Shown piece by piece: positions 7,772-16,093 of a stretch of 64,000 nucleotides of DNA; the first letter of the stretch is position 1, and each line of letters starts with the position of its first letter. Origin of the DNA: an uncultured Granulosicoccus sp. (lineage in GTDB: Bacteria > Pseudomonadota > Gammaproteobacteria > Granulosicoccales > Granulosicoccaceae). A program made the position numbers and the translations under genes. The notes beneath the pieces were generated by a model. The model searched no databases and had not been told where the DNA came from. It was given only the letters and a program-made list of their open reading frames with translations. The stretch is from the NCBI GenBank assembly GCA_947492525.1, contig CANLNQ010000004.1, positions 186,001-250,000 of the forward strand, given 5' to 3'.

Positions 7772-8902
7772 ATGAATACAATGAACAAGACAAGCCAACA
7801 CTTTCTCGAGATCGATTCACTGAGCAAGCAGTTCGCCGGCGTCGATGCCTTGAAGGACGTATCCATCGACGTGGAAGAAGGAGGCTTTCTGGTGTTGATC
7901 GGCCCGTCGGGCTGCGGCAAGTCGACGCTGCTCAACATGCTGGCAGGGTTCGAACCCGCAACCTCCGGCGATATACGCATAGCCGGTAGATCCATAGCGG
8001 ATCTGCACCCATCCAAACGGGATATCGCCATGGTGTTCCAGTCCTACGCCCTGTATCCGAATATGACGGTGGCGGGAAACATCGGTTTCGGCATGGAAAC
8101 CCGTGGGGTGCCAAAGGCTGAGCGACTCCGCAAGATCGATGAGGTTGCGGCCATCCTGCAGATCGAGCCCTTGCTCAAGCGCAAGCCGGCGCAGCTCTCG
8201 GGCGGGCAGCGTCAACGAGTGGCCATGGGCCGAGCGCTGGTCAGAGACCCGCAGGCTTTCCTGTTCGACGAGCCTCTGTCCAATCTCGATGCGCGGTTGC
8301 GGGTGGACATGCGAGCGGAGATAAAGAAGTTGCATGCACGTCTGGGTACCACGATCGTCTATGTCACCCACGATCAGATCGAAGCGATGACGCTGGCCAC
8401 GAAGATTGCAGTTCTCAAGCACGGTGAAGTGCAACAGGTGGGCACGCCCGATGATATCTATCACCGACCAGCCAATACCTTCGTTGCCGATTTCATGGGC
8501 TCGCCTGCCATGAATCGCGTCACTGGGCATCTACAGCAAAGCGATGGCACGCTGAAGTTGTCCTTTGGTGATTACTCACTCGATCTCCACGAGCCCAGTG
8601 CTGCTCTGCAAGAGAGGGCGCGAACGCAACCCATCATCGATTTCGGCATTCGTGCCGAAAACGTCAATGACAGTCGCGATGACGCCATGACCTCGACAGG
8701 CAGCTCCACATTACCTTTGACGATCGAGTTGGTCGAACCAACCGGATCGGATACCTTTATCGGTACGCGTGATGGCGATGCGCACTTCACGGCGCGTGTC
8801 GCGAACTATCTGCATCCACGTCCCGGCGAGCGGATCAACCTCAATTTCGACATGAGCAAGGCGCACTTCTTCGACACGGAGTCGGGTGTGCGGGTGGAAT
8901 AA
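7772..8902 (+). CDS. Sugar ABC transporter ATPase (MalK/UgpC family)
   Basis: A 376-residue cytoplasmic ATPase energising the preceding permeases. Walker A GPSGCGKST, signature LSGGQRQRVAMGRAL, Walker B FLFDEPLSNLDA and the switch His in YVTHDQIEAM are all intact. The C-terminal third is a TOBE/regulatory extension as in MalK and UgpC. A downstream Met four codons in (7781) is an alternative start. Fourth gene of the operon begun at 4568. No sugar-processing hydrolase is encoded with it. Confidence 0.95.
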   Translation: MNTMNKTSQHFLEIDSLSKQFAGVDALKDVSIDVEEGGFLVLIGPSGCGKSTLLNMLAGFEPATSGDIRIAGRSIADLHPSKRDIAMVFQSYALYPNMTVAGNIGFGMETRGVPKAERLRKIDEVAAILQIEPLLKRKPAQLSGGQRQRVAMGRALVRDPQAFLFDEPLSNLDARLRVDMRAEIKKLHARLGTTIVYVTHDQIEAMTLATKIAVLKHGEVQQVGTPDDIYHRPANTFVADFMGSPAMNRVTGHLQQSDGTLKLSFGDYSLDLHEPSAALQERARTQPIIDFGIRAENVNDSRDDAMTSTGSSTLPLTIELVEPTGSDTFIGTRDGDAHFTARVANYLHPRPGERINLNFDMSKAHFFDTESGVRVE

Positions 8903-8930
8903 ACGCAGACGCGTCGGCGAATAGAGTCTA

Positions 8931-8956
8931 CGTTCTGCGTTCTGCGTTCTGCGTTC
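8931..8956. repeat. 7-bp tandem repeat (CGTTCTG)
   Basis: Three exact copies of CGTTCTG (8931-8951) followed by a partial fourth (CGTTC). It lies in the 98-bp gap between the ABC ATPase gene and the oxidoreductase gene. It is similar in style to the octamer arrays elsewhere in the window but with a seven-base period. Confidence 0.75.
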
Positions 8957-9000
8957 CGGTTCAACATCCAGGGCAACTTCCCGCCGTCGAGGAAAACATC

Positions 9001-10053
9001 ATGAGTACAGAGCCACTACGAATCGGTCTTGTCGGCTATGGCCTGGCCGGCAAGGTATTCCATACGCCGTTGTATGCGGAAGCTGGCGTTCAGCTGGTTG
9101 CTGTAGCCTCCTCGGATGCCGACAAGGTCCGGGCCGATCATCCGGACGTGCGCGTTCATGCGGATGCCGCTGGCTTGATGGCTGATGCGCAGGTCGAACT
9201 TGTCGTGCTGGCCTCGCCCAGTTTCACGCATGCACCGCTGATGCTCGAGGCCCTGGCAGCCGGCAAGCATGTACTCAGTGACAAGCCTTTCACGGCAACC
9301 GTGGCCGAGGCCGACACCGTCATTGCCGCAGCCCGCTCGGCCAGTCGCATTGCCACGTGCTATCAGAACCGTCGCTACGATGCAGATTTCCTGACCCTTC
9401 AGGACCTGATTGCACAAGGGCGCCTGGGTGAAGTCGTGCATTACGAGTCGCATTATGACCGGTTCAACCCTCAGCCACGGGATCGCTGGCAGGAACAGGA
9501 TCGCCCGGGAGTGGGCTTGCACTACGACCTGGGTGCTCACCTGATAGATCAGGCTCTGGTTCTGTTCGGCTTGCCTGACTGGGTGCAGGCCGATGTGCAG
9601 CGGCAACGCGAAGGCTCGGCCATCATCGACAATTTTCAGGTTCGCATGGGCAAGGGGCGATGTCGTATCGAACTTGGTGCTGGCATGCTGGTAGTCGACA
9701 ACAGTCTGCGTTATCGCGTGCATGGTACTGGCGGCTCCTGGTGCAAGCACCACGTCGATCCGCAGGAAGATCAGTTGAGGTATCTGGATATCGGCCCGCA
9801 GGACGAGCGTTATGGCTGGGAAGCGGAATCCCATCTGGGCACCCTGAGTGAGATGAAGGAGGGACAGGTGCACACCAGCCGCACCGCAGCCCGACGTGGT
9901 GACTGGCCCAGGTTCTATCGGGAACTGAGTCTGGCGATCCGGCAGGGAACACCACCGCCGGTTCTGGCGGAAGAGGCCCGCGATGTCATAGCGGTGATCG
10001 AAGCCATGCTTGAATCGTCCCGAACAGGCTGCAGAATAAATCTATCAGGGTGA
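9001..10053 (+). CDS. Gfo/Idh/MocA-family oxidoreductase
   Basis: A 350-residue NAD(P)-dependent dehydrogenase. The N-terminal Rossmann fold starts RIGLVGYGLAGKVFHTPLY, giving the G-x-G-x-x-G cofactor loop. The EKP-like motif is present as LSDKPFTATVAEAD (Asp-Lys-Pro), supplying the conserved catalytic-site Lys. The YESHYDRF and GVGLHYDLGAHLIDQAL segments are typical of YdgJ/IolW-like members that oxidise cyclic polyols or sugars. It starts 98 bp after the ABC operon on the same strand, so it may process the imported sugar (inference). Substrate unknown. Confidence 0.9.
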   Translation: MSTEPLRIGLVGYGLAGKVFHTPLYAEAGVQLVAVASSDADKVRADHPDVRVHADAAGLMADAQVELVVLASPSFTHAPLMLEALAAGKHVLSDKPFTATVAEADTVIAAARSASRIATCYQNRRYDADFLTLQDLIAQGRLGEVVHYESHYDRFNPQPRDRWQEQDRPGVGLHYDLGAHLIDQALVLFGLPDWVQADVQRQREGSAIIDNFQVRMGKGRCRIELGAGMLVVDNSLRYRVHGTGGSWCKHHVDPQEDQLRYLDIGPQDERYGWEAESHLGTLSEMKEGQVHTSRTAARRGDWPRFYRELSLAIRQGTPPPVLAEEARDVIAVIEAMLESSRTGCRINLSG

Positions 10054-10088
10054 GGTGACCAGAGTTTGATCGGCACAGGAACATCATG

Positions 10089-10276
<188 letters not shown>

Positions 10277-10322
10277 GTGTGAATGCCGTGAAACGCGTGT
10301 TAACAGGCTGCCGGCATCGCGC

Positions 10323-10357
10323 ATGACATGAAATTGTCAAATGCGCGATAATGCGCA
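10323..10357 (+). promoter_or_regulatory. Promoter of the LysR gene with two adjacent inverted repeats
   Basis: Two dyads with five-base arms and six-base spacers lie side by side: TGACA-N6-TGTCA (10324-10339) and TGCGC-N6-GCGCA (10342-10357). ATGACA (10323-10328) and GATAAT (10347-10352), 18 bp apart, form a plausible -35/-10 pair. The start codon is at 10382. The arrangement suits an autoregulated LysR promoter; the assignment is inferred. Confidence 0.45.
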
Positions 10358-10381
10358 GCTTGTGCGCGTAGATGATCATGC

Positions 10382-11278
10382 ATGTCAATGGATAAATGGG
10401 CAGAACTTCGTACCGCCTATCAGGTTGCCAAACTGGGTACGGTCAGTGCGGCTGCCGAAGCGCTGGGTTTTCACCGCGCTACCGTGAATCGCCATATCGA
10501 TGTACTTGAGCAGGAGATGGGTGATCGGATATTCATCCGACACGCCAAAGGCTACACGCTGACCGAGCTGGGTGAGGATGTGCTGGACGTGGCGCAGAAG
10601 ACCGAGGCGCTCATCAATGACCTGGCTGGCAGGGTTCAGGGGCGCAAGGCTCAGCTGGAAGGCGAAGTCAAGCTGGCCATTCTGGTACCGTTCGCTGACC
10701 TCGTCATGCCATCGATCATCGAATTTCGACGCTTGAATCCGCATTGTCGCGTGTGCGTGACTGCCACGGAGAATCTGGCCAAACTTGAATACGGCGAAGC
10801 TCATGTGGCGCTGCGAGCCGGCACCCGACCGGAGCACCCCGATTATGTCGTACGGGAGTTCATGCGAGTGTCATTCAATCTCTATGCGCATGACAGCTAT
10901 GTGCGCAGGCATGGAATCCCGGAAGACATCAACGAGCTGGAGGGACACCACTTTGTGGCGCCGGACCCCTTGCCGCCCAGAGCACCATTTGCTGACTGGG
11001 TGGATCAGCATGTCAAGGATGAACAGATTGCGTTGAGCTCCAATAATTTCCACGTCAGTAATGAAGCGATAGCAGCGGGCCTTGGAATCGGCGTCATGAG
11101 TGAGCTGGAGGCGGCGAGTCGCGGTAATCTTCACCGAATTCTGCCGCAGAAGAACATATGGACAGTGACGATCTGGCAGGTCACGCACGTGGATCTGCAC
11201 CGCACTGAGAAGGTGCAGGCGCTGCTGACCTGTATCCGGGATCACCTCAGCATCAAGGCGCGCAAATACGCCTTGTAA
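10382..11278 (+). CDS. LysR-family transcriptional regulator
   Basis: A 298-residue regulator. The winged helix-turn-helix occupies about residues 5-65 (LRTAYQVAKLGTVSAAAEALGFHR... region, with the second-helix RATVNRHIDVLEQEMG), joined by a linker helix to a periplasmic-binding-like effector domain. The effector is unknown. Neighbours: the oxidoreductase gene upstream on the same strand (behind the repeat array) and an RND operon 317 bp downstream, either of which could be a target. Start is uncertain between 10382 and 10388; neither has a good ribosome site. Confidence 0.9.
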   Translation: MSMDKWAELRTAYQVAKLGTVSAAAEALGFHRATVNRHIDVLEQEMGDRIFIRHAKGYTLTELGEDVLDVAQKTEALINDLAGRVQGRKAQLEGEVKLAILVPFADLVMPSIIEFRRLNPHCRVCVTATENLAKLEYGEAHVALRAGTRPEHPDYVVREFMRVSFNLYAHDSYVRRHGIPEDINELEGHHFVAPDPLPPRAPFADWVDQHVKDEQIALSSNNFHVSNEAIAAGLGIGVMSELEAASRGNLHRILPQKNIWTVTIWQVTHVDLHRTEKVQALLTCIRDHLSIKARKYAL

Positions 11279-11286
11279 GTGTGGCG

Positions 11287-11308
11287 AGCGGCTCCATATT
11301 GGGCCGCT
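11287..11308 (+). terminator. Hairpin after the LysR gene
   Basis: AGCGGC and GCCGCT pair around a core in which CCA and TGG can also pair. It begins eight bases after the LysR stop codon and has no T-run, so it may be a weak or Rho-assisted terminator. The rest of the 317-bp gap (11279-11595) has another GC-rich hairpin at 11439-11453 (GCGCAC-AGC-GTGCGC) but no gene. Confidence 0.45.
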
Positions 11309-11595
11309 GTGCACAGCGTTGGATCACGGATGCCGTACCGGTCAGACACGATTCATTCAGTCAAGCCGCGTTGCCGAACTACGAGTGCAGCAGGATATGA
11401 CTTGTATTGCGCTCCTGAGCGCCTCCTGTTGCAGGAACGCGCACAGCGTGCGCACTCGATCGGCATACGGATCGTGTAGTGGCTGACATAATCGCGTCAC
11501 TTGTGGTTTTGTGCATCCATGAAGATTTTTCATCCGGTTAGCCTCAATCTGTCCGTTCCGCAACAATACAAGCCCCGACAAAGCCCCATCGCGTT

Positions 11596-12825
11596 ATGAA
11601 TCCTACTGACACCTCCTTCCCGCGTGCCCCTCAAGTGCTGGCCCGTTCGATCCTTCTGGCATTGCTGAGCGCAAGCCCGGCAGTGGTACTGGCGCAGAAC
11701 AATGCACCACCTCCAGCGGCCGTGAGTGTGGTCCAGGTGCAGCCGGAGCAAGTCATGCTCACGGCGACACTGCCAGGTCGCGTGGTGGCCGCTGCGGTTG
11801 CCGAGGTCAGACCCCAGGTCAACGGCATCATCACGGAGAGAAATTTCACTGAAGGCAGTGCGGTGGAGCAGGGAGATGTTCTCTACAAGATCGATTCTGC
11901 CACCTATGAAGCAACTGTCGCCCAGGCACGTGCAGCCGTAGCCCAGGCGCAGGCGCAATCCAAGGCGGCAGAGCGTGAGGCTGATCGCATACAGGAACTC
12001 AAGCAACGCAATGTGTCCACACAGCGAGAGCTGGACGAAGCCATTGCGGCCCGCGACGTCGCCGCCGCGGCCATTGCCGTTGCCGAGGCTCAATTGAAGT
12101 CGGCTGAAATCGAACTGGAACGTACCACCATCGTGGCACCATTAAGCGGTGAGATCGGTCTGGCCATGGCAACTCAGGGGGCCCTGGTGACTGCCGGGCA
12201 GGCATCGCCGCTGGCAACGATTCGCAATATCGACACGGTGTATGTGGACGTGACCGCTTCTGCCTCGCGGGTTCTCGAGTTTCGGAAAAACAATCTGGAC
12301 GAGGATTGGCGCAATTCCGAACGCAAGGTCGTGCTGCATCTGGCGGACGGTGAAGTCTATCCGGAAGAAGGTCTCCTGACGGCTGCCGAGCCTCAGGTGA
12401 ACATGCAGACGGGTGTGGTCGTTCTGCGCATGCAGTTTCCCAATCCGGATCAACTGCTGCTACCCGGTACCTACGTAAAGGTGGACCTGCAGACCGATCA
12501 GATCGATAACGCCTTCGTGGTGCCGCAACAGGCGGTCAGTCGTGACCGACAGGGGAGGCCGACCGCGTTGGTCGTCAACGAACAGAATGTGGTCGAATTG
12601 CGCCAGCTGGACATCGTTCAGGCATCAGGCAATGACTGGATCGTGAACGGTGGTCTAGCAGCGGGTGAGAGAATCATCATTGAAGGCAGTCAGAAAGCGG
12701 CGCCGGGCTCGACAGTTCAGGCTGAGCTGCTGGACGACAGCGCAGCCGAGGCCGTTCCGGAGAACGCGCCGGACGCGGACGCCGCGGCTGAAGCCCCCGC
12801 GGACGATGCGGAAGCCGCGCAATAG
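11596..12825 (+). CDS. RND efflux periplasmic adaptor (AcrA/MexA-like)
   Basis: A 409-residue membrane fusion protein that bridges the RND pump and the outer-membrane channel. A signal peptide covers about residues 1-34 (ending VVLAQ) and no lipobox Cys is seen. The lipoyl half-motifs (TLPGRVVAAAVAEVRPQVNGII and LSGEIGLAMATQGALV) flank a long Ala/Glu/Gln-rich alpha-hairpin (about residues 110-170). Beta-barrel and membrane-proximal domains follow. The last 35 residues are an acidic Ala/Asp/Glu/Pro tail not typical of AcrA. First gene of a three-gene pump operon. Confidence 0.93.
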   Translation: MNPTDTSFPRAPQVLARSILLALLSASPAVVLAQNNAPPPAAVSVVQVQPEQVMLTATLPGRVVAAAVAEVRPQVNGIITERNFTEGSAVEQGDVLYKIDSATYEATVAQARAAVAQAQAQSKAAEREADRIQELKQRNVSTQRELDEAIAARDVAAAAIAVAEAQLKSAEIELERTTIVAPLSGEIGLAMATQGALVTAGQASPLATIRNIDTVYVDVTASASRVLEFRKNNLDEDWRNSERKVVLHLADGEVYPEEGLLTAAEPQVNMQTGVVVLRMQFPNPDQLLLPGTYVKVDLQTDQIDNAFVVPQQAVSRDRQGRPTALVVNEQNVVELRQLDIVQASGNDWIVNGGLAAGERIIIEGSQKAAPGSTVQAELLDDSAAEAVPENAPDADAAAEAPADDAEAAQ

Positions 12826-12905
12826 TCCATTGGTCTGACAAGGGGCAAGCCAGCTTGCCTCTCTTCCTCTCCTGAACTCGCCTACGATACTGCCAGAGAA
12901 CACTT

Positions 12906-15900
12906 ATGGCTCGTTTTTTCATCGATCGCCCGATATTTGCCTGGGTACTCTCCATTCTCCTGATGGGGGTGGGGGTCATATCCGTACTCAACCTGCCCAT
13001 CGCACAGTACCCGCAGATTGCCCCGCCAACGGTCAGCGTCTCCGCGTCCTACCCCGGCGCCTCAGCCGAAACAGTGGCCAATACGGTCACTCAGGTCATC
13101 GAGCAGCAGATGACCGGGCTGGACGGGATGCGTTACTTTTCCTCCAGTTCGACGTCTGCCGGCACAGCCAATGTCACACTGACCTTCGAGACCGGTACTG
13201 ACGCGGATATCGCTCAGGTACAGGTCCAGAACAAGCTGGCAAAGGCAACCGCCTTGCTGCCGGAAACGGTGCAGCGTCTGGGGCTGACCGTCGAGAAATC
13301 ATCCAGTGGCTTTCTCATGGTCGTGGCTCTCGTGTCTGAGGATGACACCCTCGGAGCTGCGGATCTGTCCGATTATGTGTCGAGCAATCTCATTGATGAA
13401 ATCAGTCGCATCGATGGTGTGGGCAGTGTGCAATTGTTCGGCTCCCCCTATGCCATGCGCATCTGGCTGGATCCCTCTCTGCTGGCAGCCTACGAGCTGA
13501 CCACCAGCGATGTCGTTGCCGCCATCAGCGCGGAGAACACGCAGATTGCAGCCGGCGCTTTCGGCGCGCGACCTTCTGAAGAGGGGCAACAGCTTAACGC
13601 TACGGTTACGGCGCAATCGCTGCTGCAGACTCCCGAAGACTTTCGCCAGGTAGTGTTGAAGGCCGAAACCGATGGTGGTCTGGTTCTGCTCGATGATGTT
13701 GCCCGAGTCGAGATCGGCTCAGAGGATTATTCAACCATTCCCCGTTACAAGCGTCAGGCGGCATCGGGTTTTGCCATCAGTCTGGCTACCGGTGCCAATG
13801 CACTGGATACCGCTGTTGCAGTAGAGGAACGAGTCAAGGAACTGTCAGCCTTCTTTCCGCAAGGCGTTGAATACGTGGTGCCTTACAACACGGCGCCGTT
13901 CGTCCGGATCTCCATCGAAGAGGTCGTACAGACACTGATCGAGGCCATCGCGCTGGTGTTTCTTGTCATGCTGGTGTTCCTGCAGAACTTTCGCGCCACA
14001 CTCATTCCCACACTGGCCATACCGGTGGTACTGCTGGGTACCTTCGGTATCCTGGCGGTGGCAGGGTTCTCGATCAATACGCTGACCATGCTTGCCATGG
14101 TGCTGGCAATCGGCTTGCTGGTGGATGACGCCATCGTTGTGGTCGAGAACGTCGAGCGCATCATGGAGGAGGAAGGGCTCAATCCATTGGAGGCCACACG
14201 CAAATCGATGGATCAGGTGTCCAGTTCCCTGATCGGTATCGCGGTCGTCATCTCTGCGGTATTTGTGCCGATGGCGTTCTTCGGTGGTTCGACAGGCGTC
14301 ATCTACAAGCAGTTTGCCATCACGATCGTATCGGCCATGGTGCTGTCGGTATTCGTGGCCCTGACACTGACCCCGGCCCTGTGTGCAACCCTGCTGAAGG
14401 CGCCGGAGGAAGGCCGGAAGAAGAGCCGAATATTCGGCCCGTTCAATCGTGGTTTCGATGGCGCGCAAAGCCGTTACACCAAGAGCGTCGGCTGGATAAC
14501 ACGACGTCCGGTTCGCATGGGTATCATCTATCTGCTGCTGGCAGGCGGCATGGCCCTGCTGTTTCTGCGAACGCCCACCGGCTTCCTGCCGGATGAAGAT
14601 CAGGGCATCCTGTTCACGCTGATCCAGACGCCCAGCGGATCCACGGCCGAACGCACTCTGGAATCGTTGAAGAAGGTAGAAGACTATTACCTTGACCAGG
14701 AAAGCGATTCGGTGGAAGCGGTATTCGGCGTGGTGGGATTCAGCTTTGCCGGGCAGGGTCAGAACATGGGTCTGGTCTTCGTCAATCTGAAGGACTGGTC
14801 TGAACGCACCAGCCCGTCGCAGAATGTACAGGCCATTGCCGGCCGAGCGTTTGGTGCCTTGTCCCAGGTCAAGGATGCTTTCGTCTTCCCCGTGGTACCA
14901 CCCTCGGTCATCGAGCTGGGTAATGTATCGGGCTTCGACATGTTCCTGCAGGGACGCGGCGGGCAAAGCCACGAGCAACTGCTGGACGCACGTAACCAGT
15001 TGCTGGGCGCCATGGCGCAGAGTCCGTTGATCGCATCGGCCAGGCCCAATGGTCTGGAAGATGCTGCGCAGTTCAATCTCGATCTGGACTGGCGTCGTGC
15101 CGGCGCACTGGGTGTGACCGCCAGCGATGTCAGTCAGTTACTGACAACCGCCTGGTCGGGCAGTTACGTCAATGACTTTCTCGACCAGGGACGTATCAAG
15201 AAGGTCTATGTACAGGGCGAGGCCGAATCGCGCTCCAATCCGACCGACTTCGATCTGTGGCGAGTCAGGAACGCGACCGGCGGACTGGTGCCCTTGTCAG
15301 AGTTTTCCACCGGTAACTGGAATTTCGGTCCGCAGGGTGTATCGCGTTACAACGGCATTCCCGCCATGCAGATCCAGGGTTCTCCCGCGCCGGGTGTGAG
15401 CACCGGTGAGGCGCTGGCCGAGATAGAGCGACTGGCGCAGAGCCTGCCTGAAGGGTTCAGCGTCGCCTGGACTGGGCTGTCGCTGGAAGAGCAGGCTTCG
15501 GGTAGTCAGGCGCCTCTGCTGTTCGCACTGGCACTGGCTGTGGTATTCCTGTCCCTCGCAGCGCTTTACGAGAGCTGGAGTATCCCCTTTGCCGTCATGC
15601 TGGCCATGCCGATCGGTATCTTCGGTGCGTTGGTGGGGGCTCAACTGGGTGGTTTCGACAACGGCGTGTTCTTCCAGATCGGTTTGCTGGCGGTCATGGG
15701 ACTGACCGGCAAGAACGCCATCCTGATCGTGGAGTTCGCCAAGGAACGACGAGCAGAGGGCATGGAACTCTACGAGGCCGTATCCGAAGCGGCAAGACAA
15801 CGGTTCCGCCCGATACTGATGACGTCCATTGCCTTCTCTCTGGGTGTTCTGCCGCTGGTACTGAGTAGTGGAGCGGGCTCTGGTGGACGTACCGCGATTG

Positions 15901-16007
15901 GCTCGGGTGTGCTTGGTGGCACGATTTCAGCAACGGTTTTGGGCATCCTCTTCGTACCGTTGTTCTTCGTGATCGTGTCTCGCCTGACCGGCAAGAGCAA
16001 AAGCTAG
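12906..16007 (+). CDS. RND efflux pump permease, HAE-1 family (AcrB/MexB-like)
   Basis: A 1033-residue proton-driven multidrug transporter, full length for the family. It begins MARFFIDRPIFAWVLSILL and carries twelve transmembrane helices and two large periplasmic loops. The proton-relay pair Asp-Asp is in GLLVDDAIVVVENV (TM4), and the TM10 Lys is in TGKNAILIVEFAKE. It follows the adaptor by 80 bp and is followed by the outer-membrane channel. Likely substrates are amphiphilic toxicants; the real spectrum cannot be read from sequence. Confidence 0.96.
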   Translation: MARFFIDRPIFAWVLSILLMGVGVISVLNLPIAQYPQIAPPTVSVSASYPGASAETVANTVTQVIEQQMTGLDGMRYFSSSSTSAGTANVTLTFETGTDADIAQVQVQNKLAKATALLPETVQRLGLTVEKSSSGFLMVVALVSEDDTLGAADLSDYVSSNLIDEISRIDGVGSVQLFGSPYAMRIWLDPSLLAAYELTTSDVVAAISAENTQIAAGAFGARPSEEGQQLNATVTAQSLLQTPEDFRQVVLKAETDGGLVLLDDVARVEIGSEDYSTIPRYKRQAASGFAISLATGANALDTAVAVEERVKELSAFFPQGVEYVVPYNTAPFVRISIEEVVQTLIEAIALVFLVMLVFLQNFRATLIPTLAIPVVLLGTFGILAVAGFSINTLTMLAMVLAIGLLVDDAIVVVENVERIMEEEGLNPLEATRKSMDQVSSSLIGIAVVISAVFVPMAFFGGSTGVIYKQFAITIVSAMVLSVFVALTLTPALCATLLKAPEEGRKKSRIFGPFNRGFDGAQSRYTKSVGWITRRPVRMGIIYLLLAGGMALLFLRTPTGFLPDEDQGILFTLIQTPSGSTAERTLESLKKVEDYYLDQESDSVEAVFGVVGFSFAGQGQNMGLVFVNLKDWSERTSPSQNVQAIAGRAFGALSQVKDAFVFPVVPPSVIELGNVSGFDMFLQGRGGQSHEQLLDARNQLLGAMAQSPLIASARPNGLEDAAQFNLDLDWRRAGALGVTASDVSQLLTTAWSGSYVNDFLDQGRIKKVYVQGEAESRSNPTDFDLWRVRNATGGLVPLSEFSTGNWNFGPQGVSRYNGIPAMQIQGSPAPGVSTGEALAEIERLAQSLPEGFSVAWTGLSLEEQASGSQAPLLFALALAVVFLSLAALYESWSIPFAVMLAMPIGIFGALVGAQLGGFDNGVFFQIGLLAVMGLTGKNAILIVEFAKERRAEGMELYEAVSEAARQRFRPILMTSIAFSLGVLPLVLSSGAGSGGRTAIGSGVLGGTISATVLGILFVPLFFVIVSRLTGKSKS

Positions 16008-16026
16008 AGCAGCGTGGAGACCGAGG

Positions 16027-16061
16027 GCCTTTCCATACGTCTGGAAAGGCGCTTGCCTTTT
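16027..16061 (+). terminator. Two mutually exclusive hairpins between pump and channel genes
   Basis: Hairpin 1 pairs GCCTTTCCA (16027-16035) with TGGAAAGGC (16042-16050). Hairpin 2 pairs AAAGGC (16045-16050) with GCCTTT (16055-16060), followed by one more T. Both use 16045-16050, so only one can form at a time. It could be a leaky terminator that sets channel expression below pump expression, or an attenuator. Confidence 0.5.
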
Positions 16062-16093
16062 CTGAATCAGACTTACCTGGTATTCGATTTCCG

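Noticed and set aside
13845-14978. 377-residue open frame antisense to the AcrB-like gene
   Set aside because: Lies fully inside a clear RND gene. Its His/Gln/Arg-rich composition is what the complement of GC-rich coding DNA gives, with no family features.
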